64,000 nucleotides of DNA from Apteryx mantelli (taxonomy: Eukaryota > Chordata > Aves > Apterygiformes > Apterygidae): assembly GCF_036417845.1 (NCBI RefSeq), contig NC_089981.1, positions 77,727,268-77,791,267 of the forward strand, in the 5' to 3' direction. Within the stretch, counting starts at the first letter, position 1. The number at the start of each line of letters is the position of its first letter. Shown in pieces: positions 1 through 14,930 of this stretch. The notes below the pieces were generated by a model. That model saw only the letters and a list, made by a program, of their open reading frames with translations. It did not search any database and had not been told where the DNA came from. Both the position numbers and the translations under genes were made by a program.

Positions 1-241
1 CAGCATAGATCTACAGTGGGATTCCATAAATTAGTAGGACCCAGTCCTTGCAAAAACAATTGTGATTTTAAAACCTTAATTCTACTATACAACCTCAAAC
101 ATTGCACAGAGGAATGTTATACTTTGGATAAATTCAGAAATTTTGCAGTATATTAATCACAGAACAAAGTTAGTATTGCGGATATTATTGCAAGTAACCT
201 ATAATCACACCTACATTTAGGTCATGTGAAGGTTTTTTCCC

Positions 242-247
242 TTTATT
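242..247 (-). terminator. Poly(A) signal of the unrecognised gene
   Basis: AATAAA on the minus strand, 229 bases downstream of the stop at 476. It is the first canonical hexamer after the stop. Confidence 0.5.
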
Positions 248-3200
248 TTTCACCAGTGCATTCTAAAATTGGGGATGTTTGCTCTTTGTTCACACATGGC
301 TATGTCACCACCCCACTCGGGCAGCACGGTTGTTGCACAGCAGCCCTAACAGAGTTCTCCAGAAATCCCATAGATCTTGAAGGCTCAATATCCATGAGTG
401 AGGAACATTCAGGTGTCTGTGGCCATGCAGCCTCTGCAGTAATTCTAGATTTCTGAGGCAGTTTGCATGATATCACTAATTTTGCTGGAAAAGCAGTTTT
501 CTCCTTACTGATATTGTTTCCATTGGTGTTTTAAAGTCATTTACAGGTTTCATACAAACATCACTGTGGGATTCCATAGCTGGAAGGACTAAGTTTCCAG
601 GTGTAAGAATGAGTTGTTGATCTTCTACATGGAAAACATCTCCCAAAGCTACTGCTGCTGGCATTCTGTGTGTCAGTAAAGGCTTGATTCCTTTGTGATG
701 TTTACCTTTAATGAAATTCATACTGCAGTCTGGGTGAGCGAACTTTTGAGTAACCACAATAAGCATCTAAAAACTAAAATAAAATGAGTCTAAGTAAATT
801 AGATGAGTTCTATATTGTCATGTCCGTTTCCTACCAAAAGAATCACTGAGCTATTGGCATGGAAGTTTTCCTGCAGACTTCTTACATACAGCTGACAATA
901 CCGTCTGCCTTCAGGGCCAGCAAAAATCAAAGCAAGGATGCTGGAAAGCGTTTTAGGAAAGTAGAGCGTAATCCCAGCAATATTTTGCAGGAAAGACTAT
1001 ATCACAACTGTCATTTCAGAAATCACTCTAAGGATCTTTTTATATACCTTCTACTCTACAACATAAGTCTGTTAACAGCTCTTTAAATACGACTTCAGGA
1101 AAAACTAGCAAAACAGTACTTGGAAAGACCTCTTCTCAGAAAAAATTTTTTTGCTGTTTTAAAAGCTATTATAGAAAAATATATGGAATGTATTTCCTAA
1201 TCTAGAAAGGCAACCCAACAATATCATTTAGAATCAGCCTTAAATTAGTAAGAAAAAAATGAAATATAGTGATATATACTTGGACAGTGTACTCTTGTAT
1301 TGTAAAGCACTAACGAAAAACTTGGCTCTGTTTAAATGGCCTAATTATTCAAATCAAGAGAATCGTGTGCAGTAGTAAAACCAAATTCCTTCCAAAGCAG
1401 AGCTACTGTAAAAACTCTAACCCTAATCTCACCAAATATCCTTTGCCCCCCCCCACCGCCCCTTTCCTCATCACCAAATCCAAACAGCACCTTAGTACGA
1501 AAGAACGTGCTTCTCTGCCTCATCTTCATGCTGCCGCTAAGGACACTGAAGGCTTCTCTGGTATGATTACGTCTGCTCCTCCTTGGATCTGCCATAGTTT
1601 GGATGGAGTTTTATTCACCAGGTTTTACTATCCTAATTAAAAAAAAAAAAATACAATGTTTTATACAAATGACTAGTCATGTAAAGTAGCATTGAAACAA
1701 TAAAAATGTTTGTCTATAAATAGTTTTCATCCTTAGGTATGATTTATTTAGAATTTTTCTTAGGTAAGGTTTGTTTTGTTTTAAATAAAGAACATTTAAA
1801 CAAAATTACTACATAATGAAGTATCAGAAACATACAAACATACCCAAAATTCATGTCACTCTTCATCATTCCCTCAGTATTAAGCAAATCCTGATAGGAG
1901 AAAAATTCCAGTCAGGCACAGGCAGAAGACCATCTGAAAATGATACATTTGCTGAAGTTTCTTCTATGAAAATCAAAAGATCTCCAAATACAAATTAAGA
2001 ACACATCTCAGATCCAACTGTAAATGAATGCTACTTACTTACCTGAGCACACTCTTCATCTGTAAGACATATCATTGCCCATGAGTGCTTTTTATTATAC
2101 AACAGATAGATAGTGTTTATACACGTGGACTATCAATAGTATGTTCTAGATGTATTATTCTGTGCAATAAAATCCAGTCCCCCCTCATTCATTACAGGAC
2201 AGGATTTCCTTGTTTAATTCTGCTCCTTTCCCTGTGACATTTGGAACTGCATCGAGTTAAATTAATTGTTCCAGTTTCTAGGACAACGAAAACCATTTCT
2301 CCTTTCTGGGGCCTTCACCCAAATCCTAGACTGCACTGGATGGAACGGTGGGAGCAGGTCATCCAAACACAAGAGCACCAGCACTGCAGCTTGTGAGGCT
2401 CAAAAAACCAAAACTTGTATGTGGAGCAGGTTTTCTTTCAGAGAGAACAGTAGAACTGAACACTTCTGAATTCAGTATCCCAAATGCCTTAACCCCTACC
2501 TGATTTCTAAGACAGACATAGTATCAGTAGGAAAAAGTTCTGATGAGTCTAAAAGAAACCTCTGATTCTCAGCTGCACAATCCCTACACTGGGAGGCAAG
2601 GAGAGAGCATAATGCCACGCTATGAAAAAAGGTTTCTTGTAATCACTCACAGTGGATGCCCCCATGTTCTGCAGCTCCAATAACAATAAACATTTTTAAT
2701 ACTAATATCTAATCCTCTGCTGAACCTTGTTGTGCATTTCTGCTTGGAAGGAATGAACTTGTAAACCCCAAGCAGTACTGTACCATGAGCTTCACTGTAG
2801 GGTCAAACAGCCCTGGAAAAAAAACTAAATTACTAGTAGGAGGTCACCCTGCCTTTCCTAAAGTTCCACTATGGTGCTCTGCAGCTATGTACCCGTAAAA
2901 TAGTAACAAAATTTGAGCTACAGAAAAAAAAAAATTACTGGGACTTGTTGCAACATAAAGGCAGTTGAACAGTTGAAGAGAACTTTTGATTATGGGGTCA
3001 TTAACATACCTTATATTATGTATTTCAGCAAAAAGATGATAAATGAAAAGGGAGCTCTGCATTCTGTGAAAAAGCAAGACCTGTTTTCTCATTGTGACTT
3101 TTTTTGCAAGATTTGTAATGTCTGACTGCTCTGATAGTGTAATGCAGGAAACAGCTCTAAATATCCACTTGCACTCAGCATTTCTGAGCAAGTTATACAT

Positions 3201-5239
3201 TCACACTTCAAAAAATACTGGAGATGATAAACTACAAGCTTCACCTTTTAACAGTCTTTTAACAGATACCTCAATTTTCAAGGGAGGTGAAGGCTTGAAG
3301 TCATCACTTCACTGACAAAGATTAGAACTGTGCGTCTTCACGATTTTCTACCTCACTTTGAATTTTAGATCTCACCTTTACTAATTGGAGAACACATTTT
3401 GGCAATTTCCCATGCATTAAGGATCTTGCACAACATTTTAGACACAAGACATGTGTCTCTTAACACCCAAGTACTTTTAAGTACTTTTTTTTACCTTAGT
3501 TTTGGTAGAATTTTATCCGATAATCAGAATGAATTCTTTCAGCTTTTGAAATGTAATAAACTGAAATTTTAAGTCTCATGATTTTTTTTGGCTAGTTCTA
3601 CTGAATAAAGATTTCTGCCAGTGAGAGACTTTGGATAAATTACCTAAAAATAGACTGAAAGCGATCAACCCAGTAACTTTTAACATTCGAGCATCACCAA
3701 GTAAGTGTTTACCTTTTGATCATCATTTCTATCATCATGTCCCGAACTGCAAGTTAGTGCTGATGTACCGACGTTTTTTACTGTACAAGTCCTCTTAGAA
3801 CTGAAGGACATCATCTGTTTTGATGTCACATTCATTACTATGGCAACAGGAAGCAAACAAATGTACAAAAGAGACATCCTATTAATGCTGCTTAAACAAG
3901 AACATTGAAGATCAAAACTCAATCAGTACCTGCCAATTAGAAATACTGACATTAAACATTGAAGACAAGTAGGTCTTACCTTGTCTTCAGGTTGGAAAAA
4001 AAATTGCTTACTTTCTTATTGCCCAAGAGAAATGTTTATTTCTACCTTTAGACATCTCTTACCTTTACACTGCTCATCTGATGAGCCTAACTTTTATTAA
4101 CATAATAAGTACCAATCTTTTCTGCAGTCTTTTTGAGATACCTATAATGTGAAATGATCTTGGACATTTTAAGTAATGCCACAGCAAGATAAGAATGGAA
4201 GACAACACATCACATGGGCTGTGCTAGGGTTTTTTTTTAGCCATTTCCCAGGTGCCAAAAAAATAATTCCTCTAGTTAGTAAGAGCTGGAAAAAATCAGA
4301 CAAACTTTGGGCACATGAAGAGGCATGTAAAGCAATGGGAATTGTGAAAGCAGTCTTTTGGAAGGCATGTTGCTTTCATAAACTTAGGAAATAGATGCCA
4401 CTGTTAACTGCTTTCTTTCATGGTATATAATCCCAGTATCAATGGCAAGTATGAGTATCTATTGAAGTATTATTGCATGATCTAATACAAGTGTGCTTTA
4501 AAGAATATAGTAAAAAAGTTTCAGTAGAGCAATTAGTGTGATTGGGAAAAACAGAAGCTTTCAAGGATGTTAGGCCTTCAGGGATTACATAAGCAGTACT
4601 GAGGCTGTTTCATGTTTTCATATTCTATTTTGTAATTTCATATTGGGAAAAGTCATCACATCAGTCCACTAAACTGAAATGCAAAATGTCTGATGACTTT
4701 GACCAACTACCAAAAAGGCCTCTTAACCAATCAGCTAGCAGCACTGCATTAGTGTACCTACTGATCTATCCTATGGACTGGGCATACATTAGACTTCACT
4801 CACCTCCAGAAAAATGTAACTTCAACATAAATGTTTAATATGTTTAGGAACCCGGGAATGAGATATAGTGTAAAAATTGCATCTTTGGAGAAAGCCGATT
4901 GTTTTAGATACCTGAAAGATACTGGTAGGAACAGAAGAACCAGATTAACAAAGCTACTATTACATTCAAAACCCATTTCCCTGTTACTTTATTACACAAA
5001 AAACCCTGGGACCTCCCACATGCAGCTTTTCTTACATGGTTTGGAAACAGATGAGAACTCTAGGAGATCAGAACAGGAAACTAGATCAAGACCTGTCAGA
5101 GATCAACAGGGACAGGCTGCTCAAAATTCCCCCTCCCTCACCTCCCTCCAAACTGGGAGGGAAACTGAAGTATCTTCTGACATGTCTCATTCAAGACAGT
5201 AATGAGAAGTTGATTAAGCACCATCTTGGTGCTATATTG
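242..5239 (-). CDS. Unrecognised multi-exon gene downstream of HSP90AA1
   Basis: I do not recognise this protein. Reading the minus strand, coding-looking blocks with good GT-AG borders lie at 5142-5239, 5036-5059, 4804-4911, 4113-4141, 3713-3837, a possible 3602-3643, about 3376-3424, 3010-3063, 2500-2559, 2319-2398, 2043-2129, 1491-1588, 835-996 and 476-766. The first five join in phase (end phases 2, 2, 2, 1, 0), as do 3010-3063 to 2500-2559, 2319-2398 to 2043-2129, and 835-996 to 476-766. Several middle junctions do not agree in phase, so either an exon is missed, a border is wrong, or the gene carries frameshifts. The 5' end is not found and probably lies above 5240. The blocks encode helical, Leu-rich stretches with no signal peptide or catalytic motif that I can name. 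It is in tandem with HSP90AA1, about 0.6 kb below that gene's 3' end. It could be a living gene or a young unitary pseudogene. Confidence 0.55.
476..766 (-). CDS. Terminal coding exon of the unrecognised gene
   Basis: A 96-codon open frame follows a strong acceptor (pyrimidine-rich tract ending TTTTTAG) and ends at a TAG stop at 476-478. It opens with MLIVVTQKFAHPDCSMNF and closes with SVRRKLLFQQN. Both other frames are closed within about 20 codons, and codon use looks like normal vertebrate coding sequence. It takes phase 0 from the exon at 835-996. A poly(A) signal lies 229 bases past the stop. The last 45 residues look disordered (Pro, Ser and charged residues). The product is unknown. 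Confidence 0.65.
   Translation of the reverse strand: MLIVVTQKFAHPDCSMNFIKGKHHKGIKPLLTHRMPAAVALGDVFHVEDQQLILTPGNLVLPAMESHSDVCMKPVNDFKTPMETISVRRKLLFQQN
835..996 (-). CDS. Penultimate coding exon of the unrecognised gene
   Basis: This is exactly 54 codons in phase 0/0, between acceptor GATATAG and donor GTAGGA. The translation contains the motif-like stretch AGPEGRRYCQLYVRSLQENF after a hydrophobic Leu/Ile/Ala-rich segment. This suggests a folded, probably helical domain. The opposite-strand frame here is a shadow. It is one of the two most convincing exons of this gene, because length, phase, borders and composition all agree. Confidence 0.68.
2043..2398 (-). CDS. Two in-phase candidate exons of the unrecognised gene
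   Basis: Exon 2319-2398 (26 codons plus two leading bases, including VLVLLCLDDLLPPFHPVQSR) ends at donor GTGAAG in phase 0. Exon 2043-2129 (29 codons, including NKKHSWAMICLTDEECAQ) starts in phase 0 and ends at the consensus donor GTAAGT. The two read as one peptide of 55 residues. The block before them (2500-2559) ends with two spare bases while 2319-2398 also begins with two, so that junction is unresolved. Confidence 0.5.
4804..5239 (-). CDS. In-phase 5' candidate exons of the unrecognised gene
   Basis: Three blocks join without a frame break. They are 5142-5239 (32 codons plus two bases, including KMVLNQLLITVLNETCQKIL), a 24-base microexon at 5036-5059, and 4804-4911 (35 codons, including FTLYLIPGFLNILNIYVEV). 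Donors are GTGAGG, GTAAGA and GTGAGT, and the acceptors have clear pyrimidine tracts. A further possible exon at 5279-5329 is weakened by the very short intron (about 39 bases) it would leave. Confidence 0.5.
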
Positions 5240-5918
5240 CTGGCTGTATTACTCCAAACAGGTGAAGCTTTAACTTACAGCCAGTAACCTGTATTTCACT
5301 GCTCGCTTGCTGAAGGAGTTATTGTGCCTCTACAAAACATAATGGAAGACTATTTCCAACCCTTTGCTCTTATTTGTACTTGACCAGTACATATGCTGAA
5401 TTAAGAACTTGTTTGTTGCAAATACCCAAATAAATGAATTGCTTAATTATAAATTTCCCATGTGCAACAGGCACTTGGCAGGCAAGAAAGCTTGCTTGAG
5501 TTTGCTGTCAACAACCCTCAATTCCTTCCACTACTCTCCTTTGAAGAAAAGGACCAGGGAATACAGAACTTGGCACAACTTTGTATTTTCTAAAAATCAG
5601 GGGGAAAAACACTTGTACAATTATTACATGCATAACTCCTGTTATCACTGCGATTTTCAGGAAACTGCTGAGTATCACCATATTTGAAGTTAAACCTGAT
5701 CTGAAGCCAATCACTTTGAGTGTGTCTTGAGCTCCTTGAGAACTGGCTCTATGTTCCTGCTCTTAGTTTGTAGAGGCACTGCAGAGCAGACAGTACTGAC
5801 TGTAGATGTAAAAGACAGCAGCTAATACTTGAGATCCAAAGTAGCAACCAATGCTTTGGGAACTAAAACTGACTCTATGTTAACAGACACTTCAGTGACA
5901 AAATTCATTCATAACACT

Positions 5919-5924
5919 TTTATT
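5919..5924 (-). terminator. HSP90AA1: Likely distal poly(A) signal of HSP90AA1
   Basis: AATAAA on the minus strand about 620 bases past the HSP90AA1 stop, giving a 3' UTR from 6543 to about 5900. A second AATAAA at 6171-6176, about 370 bases past the stop, could give a shorter 3' end. Confidence 0.5.
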
Positions 5925-6543
5925 CTTACAGTTCTAGGTTTGAACTGTACATGCAAAGTTGCATAAGTCACAATAGAGATTTACAGTGGATTCTATTCTA
6001 TGGTAGAGTGCAATCCAGAATCCTTATACAGTATAAAAAACAACTTTAAACATCAAGACTTTGTTAGGAGCAAAAGGGTTAAAGCTTCCCCAAGTATTTC
6101 AGCTCTCATAGATACCTAGTTACTAGGTACTGTATGTTAGATGTATGTAGAGTTGAAGAGCTGTAGAATGTTTATTAGAACTTTAACATCCAGATGTCAT
6201 ACCATCTTTGTTACTTCTTTCCCAAATTTCTGGCAATTAAGAATAAGTCAAAAACCCTGCCACCTGCAACCAGCTAATACAGACAAAAATAACTACTCCT
6301 TGCTTGCCTGTCTAGGGTTGTACAGTGTTAAAGAAAATATTCCCTCAATGGCATTTGTATCTCACATCAGCTGAAAAAGCAATGTAACAAAAATAAAGGT
6401 ATAACATCTTTGAAAATAAATATAAAGAGGGAATGCAGACAAAGTGTCAAAGATTTTTTTTTGGCAGGTAACATTCATAATATACAAAATATAACTTATT
6501 CATATTAGCCAAGGAAACATTCGTTGAGTTCCTGTAAACTGTT

Positions 6544-12405
<5,862 letters not shown>

Positions 12406-13263
12406 TTACAAGCAATGATAACATCATTTTGAGATCAAGATACTAACTACATGGCTTCAAATACAACACCCAACTCAATAGGTTAAGAAAAAGTTTTTAT
12501 TTCCTACCAACAACAATTTAAACTTTTCTGAACTTGGAAAACTGACCCGAGATTAAAACTATGAACCCTACTTGACACTTTGTTTCACACTATTTAGGAT
12601 AATGTAGAAGAACATTATCCTTCCCCCTCTCATTAATTCGTGAATTAATTCAGGACCCTTATGTCCCCAGTCACAGGCTAAGTACTGCCTATTTTTACCA
12701 GAAAGAAAAATCCTACTGAAAGCTTGGCCTGATATTTTAGAAATAATGGTTGGATTATTCTGCAGTCCATTAGAAGTCTCATTAGAAGTGTTTCCTTTTT
12801 CTCCCATCCAGCTATTTTGTTCATGCAACTATTATCTTCACAGAATTTACTGAACACTAACATAGGCGCAATAGTCTGGTTGAATGACTTTGCCCTACAC
12901 AGGTGTGTTACTCAAACTCGACAAACCATCTGTTGCTTAGGAGACCCTCTCCTGTGAGACAGGGCTCAAAAAAATTCTACGCAAAAGGCAAAAACTCTCC
13001 AACCACGTCCTCACTTTATCCACTACAGGATGGAGAGGAACACCAACGTTTTATTTCTTAACTATACCGTTAATACAGTAAAAAATAATCAAGTAAGTCA
13101 GTCAAGTATCACAGATGGTTGCAAACGCCCCGGTCAGAACCGCGTCCTTTAAACAGTTCGCAAAGGAGATTCAGAGCGACTGCCTCCCGAGAGGTGCCGA
13201 GCGGGATCAGCCTCCCGGCGAGCCGGCGAGCGGCGCCCCCTACAGGCTCCCGTCAGCAGCATG

Positions 13264-13276
13264 AAAGATTCTAGAA
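13264..13276 (-). promoter_or_regulatory. Possible intronic heat shock element
   Basis: AAA, TTC and GAA units at 5-base spacing (two perfect, one imperfect) in intron 1. An intronic HSE is known for HSP90-beta. This one is weak and could be chance. Confidence 0.25.
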
Positions 13277-14021
13277 ACTGCCAGAGCCTTCCTCTACCAC
13301 CGCCCCCCTCTCCCTCCACCCACTCCCTGACAGCACCAGTCCCGCGCAGCGCGCACCCTCCTCCACGAGCAGTGCACATTGCTGAATAGAGCTTTTCCTT
13401 TCTCCTTCCCCTCCCGGCACCCCACGCTTTCCTCGTCCATTTTCCCTGCAAGAACCGCCCGTCTCCGTCCCTCCATCTTGTGCCGCCATGGCCGAGCTCA
13501 TTCATTGAGCTCGGAGCGTCCGACCCCCCCTTCCCCCGACCACCCTGCCGTAGCGAGGTCACCGCACAAAGGGCTCCCCGGCCCCATGGTAGAGATAGAC
13601 CTGGTCCCGCACGGGCAGCCCTCTCCCGCAAAAAAAAAAAAAAAAAAAAACTACCCAGATCTAAACCGCCCTCCCCCCGCTCCTCACTAGGAGCTACCTG
13701 CCGTTTTTTTTCCCTTTCCGCCACCTTCTTTAAGGAAGTGTAGAAAAACGCGGCTTCAGAAACGACAGCAACAGCCCCCCTCCCCCTTCAGCGAAACCCA
13801 GACTTCAATATCTACCACCCCTCCGAGTCCGCGGTGCCTGGGACTGAAGTGAGAACGAGAAAGCAACCGTGCCCCGCACCACGCGGTCCCCCGTATCATC
13901 CCCCGTTAGGACACCGCGCGGAGGCAGGCACCAGCCGCTCCGATCTGAGAAGAAAACGCGCGCTCAAAACAACCACCCTTTGTGAGCCACCGGCTCAGCC
14001 ACGGCCACCTCCTCCGCTCAC

Positions 14022-14103
14022 CTTTGCAGGGGGGAAGGGCTGCTAAGCTCCTCAGTCAGGCAGCAAACACTCTCTACCCACACCGTTGCGCCTCCACTAG
14101 TGC
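14022..14103 (-). other. HSP90AA1: HSP90AA1 exon 1 (5' UTR)
   Basis: The donor CAAAG|GTGAGC places the exon end at 14022. The start is inferred about 25-30 bases below the TATA box, near 14100. Intron 1 then runs to 12343, about 1.7 kb. The exon carries no coding sequence, as in other vertebrate HSP90AA1 genes. The exact start cannot be read from the sequence. Confidence 0.65.
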
Positions 14104-14125
14104 GCGCTCCCCGCCGCCCGCTTAG

Positions 14126-14133
14126 CTTATATA
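14126..14133 (-). promoter_or_regulatory. HSP90AA1: TATA box of HSP90AA1
   Basis: TATATAAG on the minus strand, about 110 bases above the exon 1 donor and directly below the heat shock element. This is the expected layout for an inducible heat shock promoter. Confidence 0.8.
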
Positions 14134-14150
14134 GGTCCGGCGCCGCCTCC

Positions 14151-14173
14151 TTCCAGAACCATCGGGAACCTTC
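14151..14173 (-). promoter_or_regulatory. HSP90AA1: Heat shock element, five units
   Basis: On the minus strand GAA, TTC, GAT, TTC and GAA follow each other at exact 5-base spacing. This gives five alternating units with one mismatch. It lies 18 bases above the TATA box and would bind HSF trimers, giving heat induction of HSP90AA1. Confidence 0.82.
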
Positions 14174-14230
14174 ACTGACAGGCACGGGGGAGGGGGCAAG
14201 CCGGGGGGCGGGAGGGGCCGAGGGGGGGAG

Positions 14231-14277
14231 GGAAGGGGCGGGGACTCCCGGCCGCACCTCCAGGGGGCGGGGCCGAG
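14231..14277. promoter_or_regulatory. GC boxes upstream of HSP90AA1
   Basis: Two Sp1-type boxes (GGGGCGGGG near 14236-14244 and GGGGGCGGGGCC near 14263-14274) lie just above the heat shock element and are likely to support basal expression. Confidence 0.5.
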
Positions 14278-14455
14278 CCCGCTGGCAGCCAGTAGCAGCA
14301 GTCCGCGAAAGGCGCCAGTCAGGGGGGCGAGTCTCGCGCACGCGTTTGCCGTTGTCTCAAATGTCAGGGCGGGGGGTTCTGCGCATGAGCTGGAGGCTGC
14401 CTGAGCGCGCGCTCTCCATTCGTCCAACCGTCACCGCGGCCGGGGGGGGGGGGAG

Positions 14456-14467
14456 GCGCATGCGCGG
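14456..14467. promoter_or_regulatory. NRF1-type site
   Basis: A near-palindromic GCGCATGCGCGG in the CpG island, about 350 bases upstream of the HSP90AA1 start. It matches the NRF1 core GCGCATGCGC. Confidence 0.4.
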
Positions 14468-14930
14468 TGGCCGCCCGGTGTGGCGGTTGGGCGCGCGCGG
14501 CGCTCAGGGGGAGGGTCCGGTGGGATTGCGCAAGCGGCGGGGTGACCTCATCCGCCGCCCTGCGTCTCTCAGAACGTCCTAGAAGCGGGTGGGGCCGGGC
14601 GGGCTGCGCCGCGCAGCTGAGAAGGGCCTGGAAGGCGCCGGGCCCCTCCGCCCTCCCCGCCCGCAGGGTTCCCGGCATCGGCGTGCGGGGAGAAGCCGCC
14701 CTGGCTCCCCTCGGGGCCGAGCGTCTCCCGCTTCGCAGCCGCAGCGGGGGCGCCGTGCCCGGCCGGGTGGCTCCCCTCAAGCCGGTTGCACCAGTGGCTG
14801 CGGCCCTGCTCGCCCTCGGGCCGGGGCTGCGGGGTAGCACGGGGAGGCTGGCGGGGGGCCGGGCGCAGCGGGCTTGCCCTGCCGGGCAGGGCGCCTCTGC
14901 GCAGCCAGGCATGAATCACAGCTTAGGGAT

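Larger units (their letters stand above)
13130..14930. promoter_or_regulatory. CpG island over HSP90AA1 promoter and intron 1
   Basis: A GC-rich, CpG-rich block covers most of intron 1, exon 1 and about 800 bases upstream. Long open frames here on both strands come from base composition and have no recognisable protein. It includes an A21 run (13630-13650) and a 12-base G run near 14442. Confidence 0.75.

Noticed and set aside
1-240. Possible 3' end of DYNC1H1, the expected next gene by human synteny
   Set aside because: Nothing in this short stretch resembles a dynein heavy chain exon. It must lie outside the window.
4066-4141. Reading 4066-4141 as one exon of the unidentified gene
   Set aside because: It contains an in-frame TAG, and splitting it in two would need a 26-base intron. 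Only 4113-4141 keeps phase with its neighbours.
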